DNA from: Tardiphaga sp. P9-11
GTDB taxonomy: Bacteria; Pseudomonadota; Alphaproteobacteria; Rhizobiales; Xanthobacteraceae
Reading direction: 5' to 3'
Length of the DNA: 64,000 nt
NCBI RefSeq assembly: GCF_008329525.1
Contig: NZ_NPKQ01000004.1
Location: forward strand, 372,001-436,000
Positions 35,941 to 44,534 of this stretch are shown piece by piece (positions within the stretch are counted from its first letter, which is position 1; each line of letters opens with the position of its first letter). The notes beneath the pieces were generated by a model. The model saw only the letters and a list, made by a program, of their open reading frames with translations. It did no database searches and was not told the origin of the DNA. The position numbers and the translations under genes are program-made.

Positions 35941-37149
35941 ATGGCAACTAATCTCCCTCGCAGGGTCGCCCTAGGCGCCGGAATCGCGCTGGTCGCGGTC
36001 GCCGTTGGTGGCGGTGCCGCGCTGATGAATTTGTCCAGCGTGGCAGCTCAAGCTGAGTCCGGCGCGGTTGTTCCGGCCGACGTTCAGGCGTCGGTTGCGC
36101 TGGTCGAAGCCAAGGCCACGGCGCCTTCGGACGAGTTTTCGGGCCGCCTCGAGGCCATCGAGCGCGTCGAGATCCGCTCCCGCGTTGCTGGCGCCGTCCA
36201 GGAGATCCACTTTCGCGAAGGCGCGCTGGTCAAGAAGGACGACCTTCTGGTGCTGATCGATCCGGCGCTGTACGCCGCCGACGTCGATCGTGCCCAGGGA
36301 CAGGTGTCCGCGTCGCGGGCGCGCCTGATCCTCACCAAGGCCGATTTCGACCGCGGTCAGCAACTGACCAGCTCCAGCATCACCCAGCGCGACCTCGACA
36401 ATCGTATCAATGCGTATCGTGAGGCCGAAGCCAACCTCAAGGCTGCAGAAGCCGCGCTCAAGACCGCCGAGCTCAATCTCAGCTACACCGAAGTGCGTGC
36501 GCCGGTTGCGGGTCGTGTCGGCAAGGTGGAGATTACCGTCGGCAACCTGATTTCCGCTGGCCCGTCCGCGCCGCTGCTGACGACGCTGGTCTCGGTCAAT
36601 CCGATCTATGCAAGCTTCAATGCTGACGAACAGGTGGTGTCGCGCGCGTTGAAGACGCTGGCAGACGAGAAGACGCCGGGCGATATCGACCGCATCCCGG
36701 TTCACATGACCACCGTCACCGACAGCGCACCGGTGAAGGGCCGCATGCAGTTCATCGATAATCAGGTCGATCCACGCAGCGGCACGGTGCGGGTGCGCGC
36801 GATGTTCGACAATGCCGATGGCCGGTTGATGCCGGGCCAGTTCGCGCGGCTCTCGATGGGCCAGCCGAAGGCAGAGCAGACGCTGCTGATCAGTGAGCGG
36901 GCAGTCGGCACCGACCAGAACAAGAAGTTCGTTATGGTGGTCGATGCCAAGGACAAGGCGCAATATCGCGAAGTGATCCTGGGGCCCTCCGTCGATGGCA
37001 TGCGCGTGATCCTCAATGGCCTGAAAGCCGGTGAGCGGATCGTCGTCAACGGACTGCAGCGCGTGCGGCCGGGTGTGACCATCAAGCCGGAGATGGTGGC
37101 GATGAACGCCGCGTCTCTCGCCTCGATCAAGGCCGTCGCGCAGAACTGA
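35941..37149 (+). CDS. RND efflux periplasmic adaptor (membrane fusion protein)
   Basis: A 402-residue adaptor linking an RND pump to an outer-membrane channel. It has an N-terminal membrane or signal segment (RVALGAGIALVAVAVGGGAA) without a lipobox Cys. Then come the biotinyl-lipoyl half-motifs (VEIRSRVAGAVQEIHFREGA and VRAPVAGRVGKVEITVGNLI) flanking a helical hairpin, and beta-barrel and membrane-proximal domains. This is the MexE-like layout. The ATG at 35941 follows GGGG by 7 bases; ATG 35929 is also in frame. The pump gene follows after 126 bases containing a hairpin. Confidence 0.93.
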   Translation: MATNLPRRVALGAGIALVAVAVGGGAALMNLSSVAAQAESGAVVPADVQASVALVEAKATAPSDEFSGRLEAIERVEIRSRVAGAVQEIHFREGALVKKDDLLVLIDPALYAADVDRAQGQVSASRARLILTKADFDRGQQLTSSSITQRDLDNRINAYREAEANLKAAEAALKTAELNLSYTEVRAPVAGRVGKVEITVGNLISAGPSAPLLTTLVSVNPIYASFNADEQVVSRALKTLADEKTPGDIDRIPVHMTTVTDSAPVKGRMQFIDNQVDPRSGTVRVRAMFDNADGRLMPGQFARLSMGQPKAEQTLLISERAVGTDQNKKFVMVVDAKDKAQYREVILGPSVDGMRVILNGLKAGERIVVNGLQRVRPGVTIKPEMVAMNAASLASIKAVAQN

Positions 37150-37157
37150 TAACGACC

Positions 37158-37181
37158 GCCCTGTCCGCAGGCGGGCAGGGC
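37158..37181 (+). other. Intercistronic hairpin between RND adaptor and pump genes
   Basis: GCCCTG and CAGGGC pair around an inner CCG/CGG, giving about 9 bp. It lies 8 bases after the adaptor stop in a 126-base gap. No T run follows, so it looks more like an mRNA-stability or ratio-setting element than a terminator. Confidence 0.4.
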
Positions 37182-37275
37182 GCACTTCCCAATACACAGC
37201 ACGTCATCGAGGTCGAGCGATCGGCCGCGCGGGGCTGTTGCACCCTGCAGGTCTGGATCATCACGGAATAGCGCC

Positions 37276-40200
37276 ATGAACTTTTCAAAATTCTTTATTG
37301 ACCGCCCGATCTTTGCCGGCGTGTTGTCGACGGTGATTTTTCTCGCCGGCCTGTTATCGATGCCGGTGCTGCCGATCTCCGAATATCCGGAAGTGGCGCC
37401 GCCGACCGTGGTGGTGACAGCGAATTATCCCGGCGCCAATCCGAAGGTGATTGCGGAAACGGTCTCGACGCCGATCGAAGAGCAGATCAATGGCGTCGAG
37501 AACATGCTTTATATGAGCAGCCAGGCGACGACCGACGGCAGGATGACTCTTAACGTCACCTTCCGCCTCGGCACCGATCCCGACAAGGCACAGCAGCTGG
37601 TGCAGAACCGCGTTTCGCAGGCCGAGCCGCGTCTCCCTGCGGAAGTCCGTGCGCTTGGCGTGACCACAATCAAGAGCGCGCCTGACTTGACCATGGTCGT
37701 GCATTTGCTGTCGCCGAATGACCGCTATGACATGACCTATCTGCGCAATTACGCCGTGCTCAACGTCAAGGATCGCCTCGCGCGCATCGAAGGCGTCGGT
37801 CAGGTGCAGCTGTTCGGCTCGGGCGATTACTCCATGCGCGTCTGGCTCGATCCGCAGAAGGTCGCCGAGCGAGGCCTGTCGCCGGGTGATGTCGTGCGCG
37901 AGATCCGTGCGCAGAACGTGCAGGCAGCAGCGGGGCAGGTGGGCGGTTCGCCCAACGAGCCGGGCCTCGACCTGCAGCTTTCCATCAATGCACAGGGGCG
38001 CCTGCAGACCGAAGAGGAATTCGGCGAGATCATCGTCAAGAACGGCGACAACGGCGAAGTGGTGCGGCTGCGCGACGTCGCGCGCATCGAGCTCGGCGCT
38101 GCCGACTATGCACTGCGCTCGCTGCTGAACAACAAGTCCGCAGTGGCGGTTCCGATCTTCCAGTCGCCGGGCTCCAATGCGATCCAGATCTCCGACAATG
38201 TCCGCAAGACCATGAAGGAGCTGAAGGAAAACATGCCAGACGGTGTCACCTACGACATTGTCTACGATCCCACGCAATTCGTTCGCGCCTCGATCGAGGC
38301 GGTGATCCATACGCTGCTTGAAGCCATCGCACTGGTGGTGCTCGTCGTCATCCTGTTCCTGCAGACATGGCGCGCCTCGATCATCCCGCTGATCGCCGTG
38401 CCGGTATCGGTGGTCGGCACTTTCGCGGTGATGCATGTGTTTGGCTTTTCGGTGAATGCGCTGACGCTGTTTGGCCTCGTGCTGGCCATTGGCATCGTCG
38501 TCGACGACGCCATCGTCGTGGTAGAAAACGTCGAGCGCAATATCGAGCGCGGGCTCGATCCGAAGAGCGCCGCCTATCAGGCCATGCGCGAAGTGACCGG
38601 CCCGATCATCGCGATTGCACTGGTGCTGGTCGCCGTGTTCGTGCCGCTGGCCTTCATCACAGGCTTAACCGGGCAGTTCTACAAGCAGTTCGCGCTGACG
38701 GTGGCAATCTCGACGGTGATTTCGGCCTTCAATTCGCTGACGCTATCGCCGGCGTTGGCCGCGCTGCTGCTAAAGGGCCATGACGCGCCGAAGGATGCGT
38801 TGACGCGCTTCATGGACAAGACGCTCGGCTGGTTTTTCGTCCGCTTCAACCGCTTCTTTGCCAGAAGCTCCGACGCCTATAGCGGCGGCGTGAAACGCGT
38901 AGTCTCGCGCCGTGCGGCGGTGATGGGAATCTACGTTCTGCTGATTGGTGTCACCGGTTATCTGTTCCACGCAGTCCCGGGCGGTTTCGTGCCCGGTCAG
39001 GACAAGCAGTATCTGGTCGGCTTTGCGCAGCTCCCCGACGGTGCCACGCTGGATCGTACCGAAGAGGTGATCCGTCGCATGGGCGAGATCGCGCAGAAAG
39101 AGCCCGGCGTCGAGAATTCGATTCAGTTTCCGGGCCTGTCGATCAACGGCTTCACCAATTCGTCCAACTCCGGCATCGTCTTCATCGGCCTGGATGCGTT
39201 TGACAAACGCAAGGATCCGAGCCTGAGCGGAAATGCCATTGCGTTGTCGCTGAACAAGAAGTTTGCCGGCATTCAGGACGCCTTCATTGCCATGTTCCCG
39301 CCGCCGCCGGTGTCGGGTCTTGGTACGATCGGTGGCTTCAAGCTGCAGATCGAGGATCGCGCCGGTCTCGGTTATGAGGCCCTGAACGACGCCACCAAGG
39401 CTTTCATCGGCAAGGCGATGCAGCAGAAGGAGCTGGCCGGTCTGTTCTCGAGCTATCAGATCAACGTGCCGCAGCTCTATGCGGATGTCGATCGCACCAA
39501 AGCGCGACAGCTTAACGTGCCCGTGACCTCGGTGTTCGACACGATGCAGATCTATCTCGGCTCGCTCTATGTGAACGACTTCAATAAATTCGGTCGCACC
39601 TATTCGGTGCGCGTCCAGGCTGACGCCAAATTCCGGGCGCGGGCCGACGATATTGGCCAGTTGAAAGTTCGGTCCGACAGCAACGAGATGATCCCGCTTT
39701 CGACTCTGCTGCGCGTTAAGGAAAGTGCAGGGCCGGAGCGCGCCATGCGTTATAACGGTTTCCTGTCGGCGGACATCAATGGCGGCGCGGCGCCCGGCTA
39801 TTCCACCGGCCAGGCGCAGGACGCCGTGGCGCGTGTTGCCAAGGAGACGCTGCCCAAGGGCATCGACTTCGAATGGACCGAGCTGACCTATCAGGAAATC
39901 ATCGCCGGTAATTCGTCGCTGATCGTGTTCCCGGTGGCGATGCTGCTAGTGTTCCTCGTGCTCGCCGCGCAATACGAAAGCCTGACACTGCCATTGTCGA
40001 TCATCATGATCGTGCCGATGGGCTTGCTGGCGGCGATGTTCGGCGTCTGGTTGACCAAAGGCGACAACAACGTCTTCACCCAGATTGGTCTGATTGTGTT
40101 GGTCGGCTTGTCCGCGAAGAACGCCATCCTGATCGTGGAGTTTGCCCGCGAGCTGGAATTTGCCGGGCGGACACCGATCCAGGCCGCGATCGAGGCCAGC

Positions 40201-40506
40201 CGTCTACGCTTGCGGCCGATCCTGATGACCTCGCTGGCCTTCATCATGGGCGTTGTGCCGCTGGTGACGTCCACTGGCGCGGGCTCGGAGATGCGTCATG
40301 CCATGGGTGTCGCAGTGTTCGCCGGCATGATCGGCGTCACGGCCTTCGGCATCTTCTTCACGCCGATGTTCTATGTGCTGCTGCGTGCCATGGCAGGCAA
40401 CCGTCCGCTGACCCAGCATGGCGAAGCGACGGTCGATCAGGCGGCGCCGCTGGCACCAGGATCGCACGAAGTAGAATCGCGCCCGCATGCCACGTCGCAT
40501 TCGTAA
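37276..40506 (+). CDS. RND multidrug efflux permease, MexF-like
   Basis: A 1076-residue HAE1-type proton-drug antiporter. The N-terminus FIDRPIFAGVLSTVIFLAGL, the segment ISEYPEVAPPTVVVTANYPG, and IEEQINGVENMLYMSSQATT closely follow MexF. The proton-relay Asp pair in helix 4 is present (LAIGIVVDDAIVVVENVERN). The two large periplasmic loops and C-terminal Lys in GLSAKNAILIVEFARELE are intact. It shares an operon with the adaptor, under the divergent TetR regulator. No outer-membrane channel gene follows, so it must use a shared TolC-like protein. Substrates are unknown; MexF relatives export chloramphenicol, quinolones and trimethoprim. Confidence 0.95.
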   Translation: MNFSKFFIDRPIFAGVLSTVIFLAGLLSMPVLPISEYPEVAPPTVVVTANYPGANPKVIAETVSTPIEEQINGVENMLYMSSQATTDGRMTLNVTFRLGTDPDKAQQLVQNRVSQAEPRLPAEVRALGVTTIKSAPDLTMVVHLLSPNDRYDMTYLRNYAVLNVKDRLARIEGVGQVQLFGSGDYSMRVWLDPQKVAERGLSPGDVVREIRAQNVQAAAGQVGGSPNEPGLDLQLSINAQGRLQTEEEFGEIIVKNGDNGEVVRLRDVARIELGAADYALRSLLNNKSAVAVPIFQSPGSNAIQISDNVRKTMKELKENMPDGVTYDIVYDPTQFVRASIEAVIHTLLEAIALVVLVVILFLQTWRASIIPLIAVPVSVVGTFAVMHVFGFSVNALTLFGLVLAIGIVVDDAIVVVENVERNIERGLDPKSAAYQAMREVTGPIIAIALVLVAVFVPLAFITGLTGQFYKQFALTVAISTVISAFNSLTLSPALAALLLKGHDAPKDALTRFMDKTLGWFFVRFNRFFARSSDAYSGGVKRVVSRRAAVMGIYVLLIGVTGYLFHAVPGGFVPGQDKQYLVGFAQLPDGATLDRTEEVIRRMGEIAQKEPGVENSIQFPGLSINGFTNSSNSGIVFIGLDAFDKRKDPSLSGNAIALSLNKKFAGIQDAFIAMFPPPPVSGLGTIGGFKLQIEDRAGLGYEALNDATKAFIGKAMQQKELAGLFSSYQINVPQLYADVDRTKARQLNVPVTSVFDTMQIYLGSLYVNDFNKFGRTYSVRVQADAKFRARADDIGQLKVRSDSNEMIPLSTLLRVKESAGPERAMRYNGFLSADINGGAAPGYSTGQAQDAVARVAKETLPKGIDFEWTELTYQEIIAGNSSLIVFPVAMLLVFLVLAAQYESLTLPLSIIMIVPMGLLAAMFGVWLTKGDNNVFTQIGLIVLVGLSAKNAILIVEFARELEFAGRTPIQAAIEASRLRLRPILMTSLAFIMGVVPLVTSTGAGSEMRHAMGVAVFAGMIGVTAFGIFFTPMFYVLLRAMAGNRPLTQHGEATVDQAAPLAPGSHEVESRPHATSHS

Positions 40507-40622
40507 CGCTTCGGGGAGAGGGGTAACGTAACGCCTGACAAGGCCTGCTAGTCCACGGACGCGCCGCCTTGCGCCATTCTACGGCGAGGAATTGCGCAGC
40601 CTGTGCCCAAGACTATTGAAAT

Positions 40623-40644
40623 CGCACCCAACTGGCTGGGTGCG
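40623..40644 (+). terminator. Terminator-like hairpin after the RND operon
   Basis: CGCACCCA-ACTGGC-TGGGTGCG, an 8-bp perfect stem, followed by CTTTCC. It lies 116 bases after the pump stop codon and 58 bases before the next gene. The T run is weak. Confidence 0.5.
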
Positions 40645-40702
40645 CTTTCCTCCATTGCATATCTTCCGCTACAATGCGAAAGGCGCTGCAGGGGAATGAC
40701 GG

Positions 40703-41410
40703 GTGCGGACGGGTTTCTACAAATGCGAATACCGGGTTGATGAGGCGTCCGGTCGCAGCGTGATGTTTGTCGAGCACGGCAGCATGCTCGGCGGCAATTC
40801 GGCTTTTGCCCATATCGGCAGCTATGAGCTCCGGGGCGACGAGGTAGTGGCGGAGATCGAGAGCCGCCGCCACATGAACGATCCCAACTATCCCTCGCTG
40901 CTTGGCCAGGATGTGGCGACCATCAGCGTTACCGGCCGGCCCTATGGCGACACCTATCGTTTTCAGGGCTCGTCACCGCAGATGCCGGGTGCGAAATTCG
41001 AGTCGGTCATGACGACGATCGATGACGGCGAGATGCCTCCCGCCGGACCGATCGGTGCGGGTGGTATCGCCAATGGGCTTTATTCGATTCATCTGCGCAC
41101 ACTCGATGGCATTGATGGCGGGCTCAACGGCGTGATGCTGCTCCATGACGGCCGCATCCTTGGCGGGGACGCGTTCTTCTATTATCTCGGGGCCTATTCC
41201 TCGGCCGACGGGCGCTGGAAGGGCGAGATGCTCAATCAGGAGCACACGCCGGCAAAAGGCGAGAACCCGGTCTTCGGCGGCCATGAAATCGGTATCGGCT
41301 TTTCCGGCACTTGCGATGAAACCGGCGCCGAACTGGAAGCCACGGCGCTGGCCGGCAAGCGGAGCCTGCGGTTGCAGGCAGTACTGAAGCTGATCCGCAA
41401 GGCCGTGTAA
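40703..41410 (+). CDS. Tandem GrlR-like domain protein
   Basis: A 235-residue protein with two similar halves, each starting G-[FL]-Y-x-[CI] and containing a G-G-[ND]-[SA]-x-F turn: GFYKCEYRVDEASGRSVMF with GGNSAFAHIGSYELRGDEVV in the first, and GLYSIHLRTLDGIDGGLNGV with LGGDAFFYYLGAYSSADGRW in the second. This matches the lipocalin-like domain of GrlR, known from enteropathogenic E. coli as a repressor partner of GrlA. Here there are no type III secretion genes, and the two domains are fused. GTG 40703 has AGGGGA upstream. Function is open; ligand binding is plausible. Confidence 0.7.
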   Translation: MRTGFYKCEYRVDEASGRSVMFVEHGSMLGGNSAFAHIGSYELRGDEVVAEIESRRHMNDPNYPSLLGQDVATISVTGRPYGDTYRFQGSSPQMPGAKFESVMTTIDDGEMPPAGPIGAGGIANGLYSIHLRTLDGIDGGLNGVMLLHDGRILGGDAFFYYLGAYSSADGRWKGEMLNQEHTPAKGENPVFGGHEIGIGFSGTCDETGAELEATALAGKRSLRLQAVLKLIRKAV

Positions 41411-41468
41411 GTTCCAGACGGGCGCGCTGCTTGATGGGGTGCGCGTCTGTCCCTAATGTTGCCGGCGA

Positions 41469-42344
41469 ATGACACAGATGGCGACAAAACCCATGACACA
41501 GCGTATCGGCGCGACGTCCCTTATCTGTTTGCTCGGCATTGCCGCCGGACTGGCTGTGCTGTCCGCGCCGGCGCGCGTGCAGGCCCAATCGGCCGATCTG
41601 GTCCTGTGCGATCGCCTCGCGGCCGATCCTGCCGATCCCGACAAGCCTGCGGACGTGAAAGGCGTGGCCGATATCGCGAAAGCCGATATTGCGACCGCCA
41701 TCAAGTTCTGCCGGATGGCGTCTGGCGGGTCGCGCCGTGCGATGTTCCAGCTTGGACGCGCTCTTGCGGCCAGCGGGCAGGGCACCGAGGCGCTCGCGGC
41801 GTGGCGCAAGGCGGCGGATAAAGGCAGCACGTCCGCCATGGTCGAACTTGGCGTCGCCTATGGCAACGGCACCGGCGTTGCGCGCGACGAGGCGCAAGCG
41901 CGAAAACTGTTCGAGCGCGCGGCCGAGGCCGGCAATCCGCGCGGTGTCAGCAATCTTGCAGCGCTATCGGGCGGCGCAGGCGCGGGGTCTGACCCGGTGC
42001 GTGCGCGGCAATTACTGGCGAAATCTGCGGAGACCAATGCCGAGGCCCAGTATCAGCTCGGCATGATGCTGTCGGAAGGCATCGGCGGCGCGAAAGACGA
42101 TGTCGCGGCACGCGGCCTGTTCGAGAAGGCGGCAGCACAAAACCATGCGGGCGCGCTCGAGCGCATGGGCGCGTTCGCGCAAAGTGGCCGCGGTGGCGCG
42201 TCGGATAAGGATGCCGCGAAGGCTTATTACGAGAAGGCCGCAGCCCTTGGCGACGACGATGCGAAGAAGGCATTGGAACGGATCAAGTGCCCTTATGTGC
42301 TCAAGGACAAGCGCGGCAACGTCGTCAGCAATATGTGCTTCTGA
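41469..42344 (+). CDS. Secreted Sel1-like repeat protein
   Basis: A 291-residue exported protein. The signal peptide lies within the first ~40 residues (LICLLGIAAGLAVLSAPARV, cut near VQAQS). At least four Sel1/TPR-like repeats follow: AMVELGVAYGNGTGVARDEA, QARKLFERAAEAGNPRGVSN, AQYQLGMMLSEGIGGAKDDV, then AKAYYEKAAALGDDDAKKAL. It ends with KCPYVLKDKRGNVVSNMCF, carrying two cysteines. Sel1 repeats scaffold protein-protein contacts. The start may be ATG 41469 or 41493; neither has a strong ribosome-binding site. Confidence 0.85.
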   Translation: MTQMATKPMTQRIGATSLICLLGIAAGLAVLSAPARVQAQSADLVLCDRLAADPADPDKPADVKGVADIAKADIATAIKFCRMASGGSRRAMFQLGRALAASGQGTEALAAWRKAADKGSTSAMVELGVAYGNGTGVARDEAQARKLFERAAEAGNPRGVSNLAALSGGAGAGSDPVRARQLLAKSAETNAEAQYQLGMMLSEGIGGAKDDVAARGLFEKAAAQNHAGALERMGAFAQSGRGGASDKDAAKAYYEKAAALGDDDAKKALERIKCPYVLKDKRGNVVSNMCF

Positions 42345-42442
42345 GCGATCTCGCGGGCTCATTCATCGGCAACCATTTATTTCAAATTCGCTGCCTAAGC
42401 TGCCGGCGTTGAGTCGCCTTTTGTGCTTCCCTGGAGCCATCC

Positions 42443-42724
42443 GTGAACGAAAGCCTGATCGCCATCTGCCAGTTGTTTCTGGTGCCGCTGACCATCCTGT
42501 TTGCCGCGGTGGGCGTCGCCAATGCGCGCTTTGTCAAGTTACTGGTCTGTCTGCTGGGTGTCGGTCTCGCAGGCCTCTGGCTCTATCGCGTCTATTTGTG
42601 GACCGGCCTGTCGGTGATCGATCGCCGCACCGCTTACGGGCTCGCGGGCAGCTTCGCGCTATGCTGGGTGTTGACGCTGCTGCATCAGATCAAGAGCAGC
42701 TTCGGCGGCGGCTATAATAGGTAG
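42443..42724 (+). CDS. Small three-helix membrane protein
   Basis: A 93-residue integral membrane protein: LIAICQLFLVPLTILFAAVG, LLVCLLGVGLAGLWLYRVYL and TAYGLAGSFALCWVLTLLHQ make three helices, with a short basic tail. The GTG at 42443 follows a CTGGAGC-type site. It has no recognised family motif. The 3' end is convergent with the CPBP gene, two bases apart. Function unknown. Confidence 0.7.
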   Translation: MNESLIAICQLFLVPLTILFAAVGVANARFVKLLVCLLGVGLAGLWLYRVYLWTGLSVIDRRTAYGLAGSFALCWVLTLLHQIKSSFGGGYNR

Positions 42725-42726
42725 GC

Positions 42727-43344
42727 TCAAGCGAGCCCGAGTGAAAACGCGAGCGTGCCAATTGCGGCATGCGACAGGATCACCGGCCAGATGTTCCGCA
42801 TCCGCAGATAGGCAACGCCCCAGACGATGCCGACCAGAAATGTGTTGAGCATCAGGATGCTGTCGCCATAGGCGACATGGATCAGCGAAAACACCGCCGA
42901 GGAATAGATCACATAGGTCCATGGCCTGACCTGCAACCGGTCGGTCATCAGTTTGGGAATCGATCGGCACACCACTTCCTGGCAGGGACTTGAGACCAGC
43001 ACATAGAATGGCGCGAAGCTGAGCCAGACCGGCGGCTTGTGATCGAAGGTCAAAAACCTGGTCTGCGCCACCATGATCGCCGCAATGCCTGCCGTGATCG
43101 CGGCGCAGAACAACCAGTGCCTGATGTCAGAGGGACGGCTGAGGCCGAGTTCCGCGACAGAGAAGCCGGCCAGCAGGCACAGCGCGATGCACAGCACGGA
43201 GACCAGCAGCAACGCGGGAATGCGATATTCGAACGGCAGAAAACCCCAGTGAATGGCGAGGCCGGGCGCAAGCAGTAGCGCGGCAAATGCCGGTAGCGGG
43301 GCGATCAATCGCCATTGGAATCGTTGCCGTCTTAAAACTGTCAT
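42727..43344 (-). CDS. CPBP-family intramembrane protease homologue
   Basis: A 205-residue, multi-pass protein with the CPBP (CAAX protease/bacteriocin-processing) C-terminal signature: SPCQEVVCRS (motif 1), FSLIHVAYGDSI (motif 2 His), and the final WPVILSHAAIGTLAF (motif 3 His). The first position of motif 1, EExxxR in most members, is Gln here (QExxCR); such Q variants exist in the family, but the activity is uncertain. Upstream and overlapping the start are interleaved inverted repeats (43331-43407). No substrate gene is recognised nearby. Confidence 0.82.
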   Translation of the reverse strand: MTVLRRQRFQWRLIAPLPAFAALLLAPGLAIHWGFLPFEYRIPALLLVSVLCIALCLLAGFSVAELGLSRPSDIRHWLFCAAITAGIAAIMVAQTRFLTFDHKPPVWLSFAPFYVLVSSPCQEVVCRSIPKLMTDRLQVRPWTYVIYSSAVFSLIHVAYGDSILMLNTFLVGIVWGVAYLRMRNIWPVILSHAAIGTLAFSLGLA

Positions 43345-43407
43345 GATGCTCTATAGCGGAAATCATGCGGTGTTTTAAGGGCAGAGCGGTCGCGCAAGCC
43401 GCTATAG
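43331..43407 (-). promoter_or_regulatory. Interleaved inverted repeats over the CPBP start codon
   Basis: CTTAAAAC (43331-43338) pairs with GTTTTAAG (43372-43379), and CTATAGCGG (43351-43359) pairs with CCGCTATAG (43399-43407). The order A-B-A'-B' is that of a pseudoknot. In the minus-strand mRNA, ATG 43344 would lie inside the loop between stems. Both pairs are perfect, 8 and 9 bp. Confidence 0.35.
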
Positions 43408-43505
43408 ACGAAAGCGTGATCGGCAACACTTCAAACGCGCCGGCCGAAGCGGCGCATTTTTAACGTGGGTTAATGGCAACGCGGGCGGCGGATCATCGCG
43501 GGCGT

Positions 43506-44534
43506 CTATTCCGGTTTGATAGCGGCGTCTTTTACGACCCGGGCCCATTTCTGGATCTCGGTCTTGATCTGATCCGCGAATTGCGCGGGCGTGCCGCCCA
43601 CGGGCTCGACGCCCTGGTCGACGAAGCGACGTCGGACGTCGTCCTGCTTCAGGATCGCATTCATCTCGGCATTGAGCTTGCGCACGATCTCCTCGGGCAT
43701 GCCCGCAGGACCCACGACGCCGAACCAGACATTGACCTCGTAGCCGGCGACGCCGGCATCCGAGACGGTCGGAACGTCGGGTGCGAGTGTTGATCGCGTC
43801 TTGCTGCTCACTCCAAGGGCACGAAGCTTCCCGCCGCTCACCTGCGGCAGCACATTGGGCGTGTTGTCGAAAGCGACATCGATATGGCCGCCGAGCATGT
43901 CGTTTACCATCGGCGCGCTGCCCTTGTAGGGAACGTGCACGATGTCGATGCCAGAGAGACTCTTGAACAATTCCATCGACAGATGGTTCGACGAGCCGAT
44001 GCCGGTCGAGCCGTAGCTGACCTTGCCGGGATTTTGACGGGCATAGTCGATCAGCTCCTTGACCGTATTGATCGGCAGCGACGGCTTCACCACCAGCAGG
44101 TTCGGTGTCTGTCCTGCAAAGACCAGCGGCGTGAAGTCCTTCACGGTGTCATAGGGTAGGTTCTTGTAGATGCTCGGATTGGAACCGAACGGGAAGGCGA
44201 CCCCGAGCAGCGTGTAGCCGTCGGGGGCGGACTTGGCGACCGCTTCGGTGCCGATCAGCGTGCCGCCGCCCGGCCGGTTCTCGACCACGACAGGAACGCC
44301 GAAGGAGTCCTGCAGTTTCTGTGCGAAGATCCGTCCGAGCGTGTCGTTAAAGCCGCCGGGCGGATAGGGGACGACGTATTTGATCGTCTTGCTGGGATAG
44401 GCCTCGCCCGCTGGCGCGGTCGCCTGCGCATGAACGCAGGCGGTACCGGCCAGAAGGAGAATGAGCGCGCCGCAGGCGAAGTGAACGAGACGCGAGGCGC
44501 GCAGTACAACTTCAGCCCGTCGCGGATCAGACAT
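43506..44534 (-). CDS. Bug-family solute-binding protein (tripartite tricarboxylate transporter type)
   Basis: A 342-residue periplasmic binding protein with a signal peptide (LVHFACGALILLLAGTACVH, ending near AQA). Bug hallmarks are IKYVVPYPPGGFNDTLGRIF, VENRPGGGTLIGTEAVAKSA, PDGYTLLG and PYKGSAPMVNDMLGGHIDV. These bind carboxylates or acid sugars with TctA/TctB membrane subunits, but none is encoded nearby. It is the last gene of the six-gene catabolic operon, and its start overlaps the upstream dehydratase by 8 bases. Confidence 0.9.
   Translation of the reverse strand: MSDPRRAEVVLRASRLVHFACGALILLLAGTACVHAQATAPAGEAYPSKTIKYVVPYPPGGFNDTLGRIFAQKLQDSFGVPVVVENRPGGGTLIGTEAVAKSAPDGYTLLGVAFPFGSNPSIYKNLPYDTVKDFTPLVFAGQTPNLLVVKPSLPINTVKELIDYARQNPGKVSYGSTGIGSSNHLSMELFKSLSGIDIVHVPYKGSAPMVNDMLGGHIDVAFDNTPNVLPQVSGGKLRALGVSSKTRSTLAPDVPTVSDAGVAGYEVNVWFGVVGPAGMPEEIVRKLNAEMNAILKQDDVRRRFVDQGVEPVGGTPAQFADQIKTEIQKWARVVKDAAIKPE

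Noticed and set aside
40703-41410. Reading the GrlR-like protein as evidence of a type III secretion system
   Set aside because: No secretion apparatus, chaperone or effector gene is in the window; the domain family is broader than its founding member.
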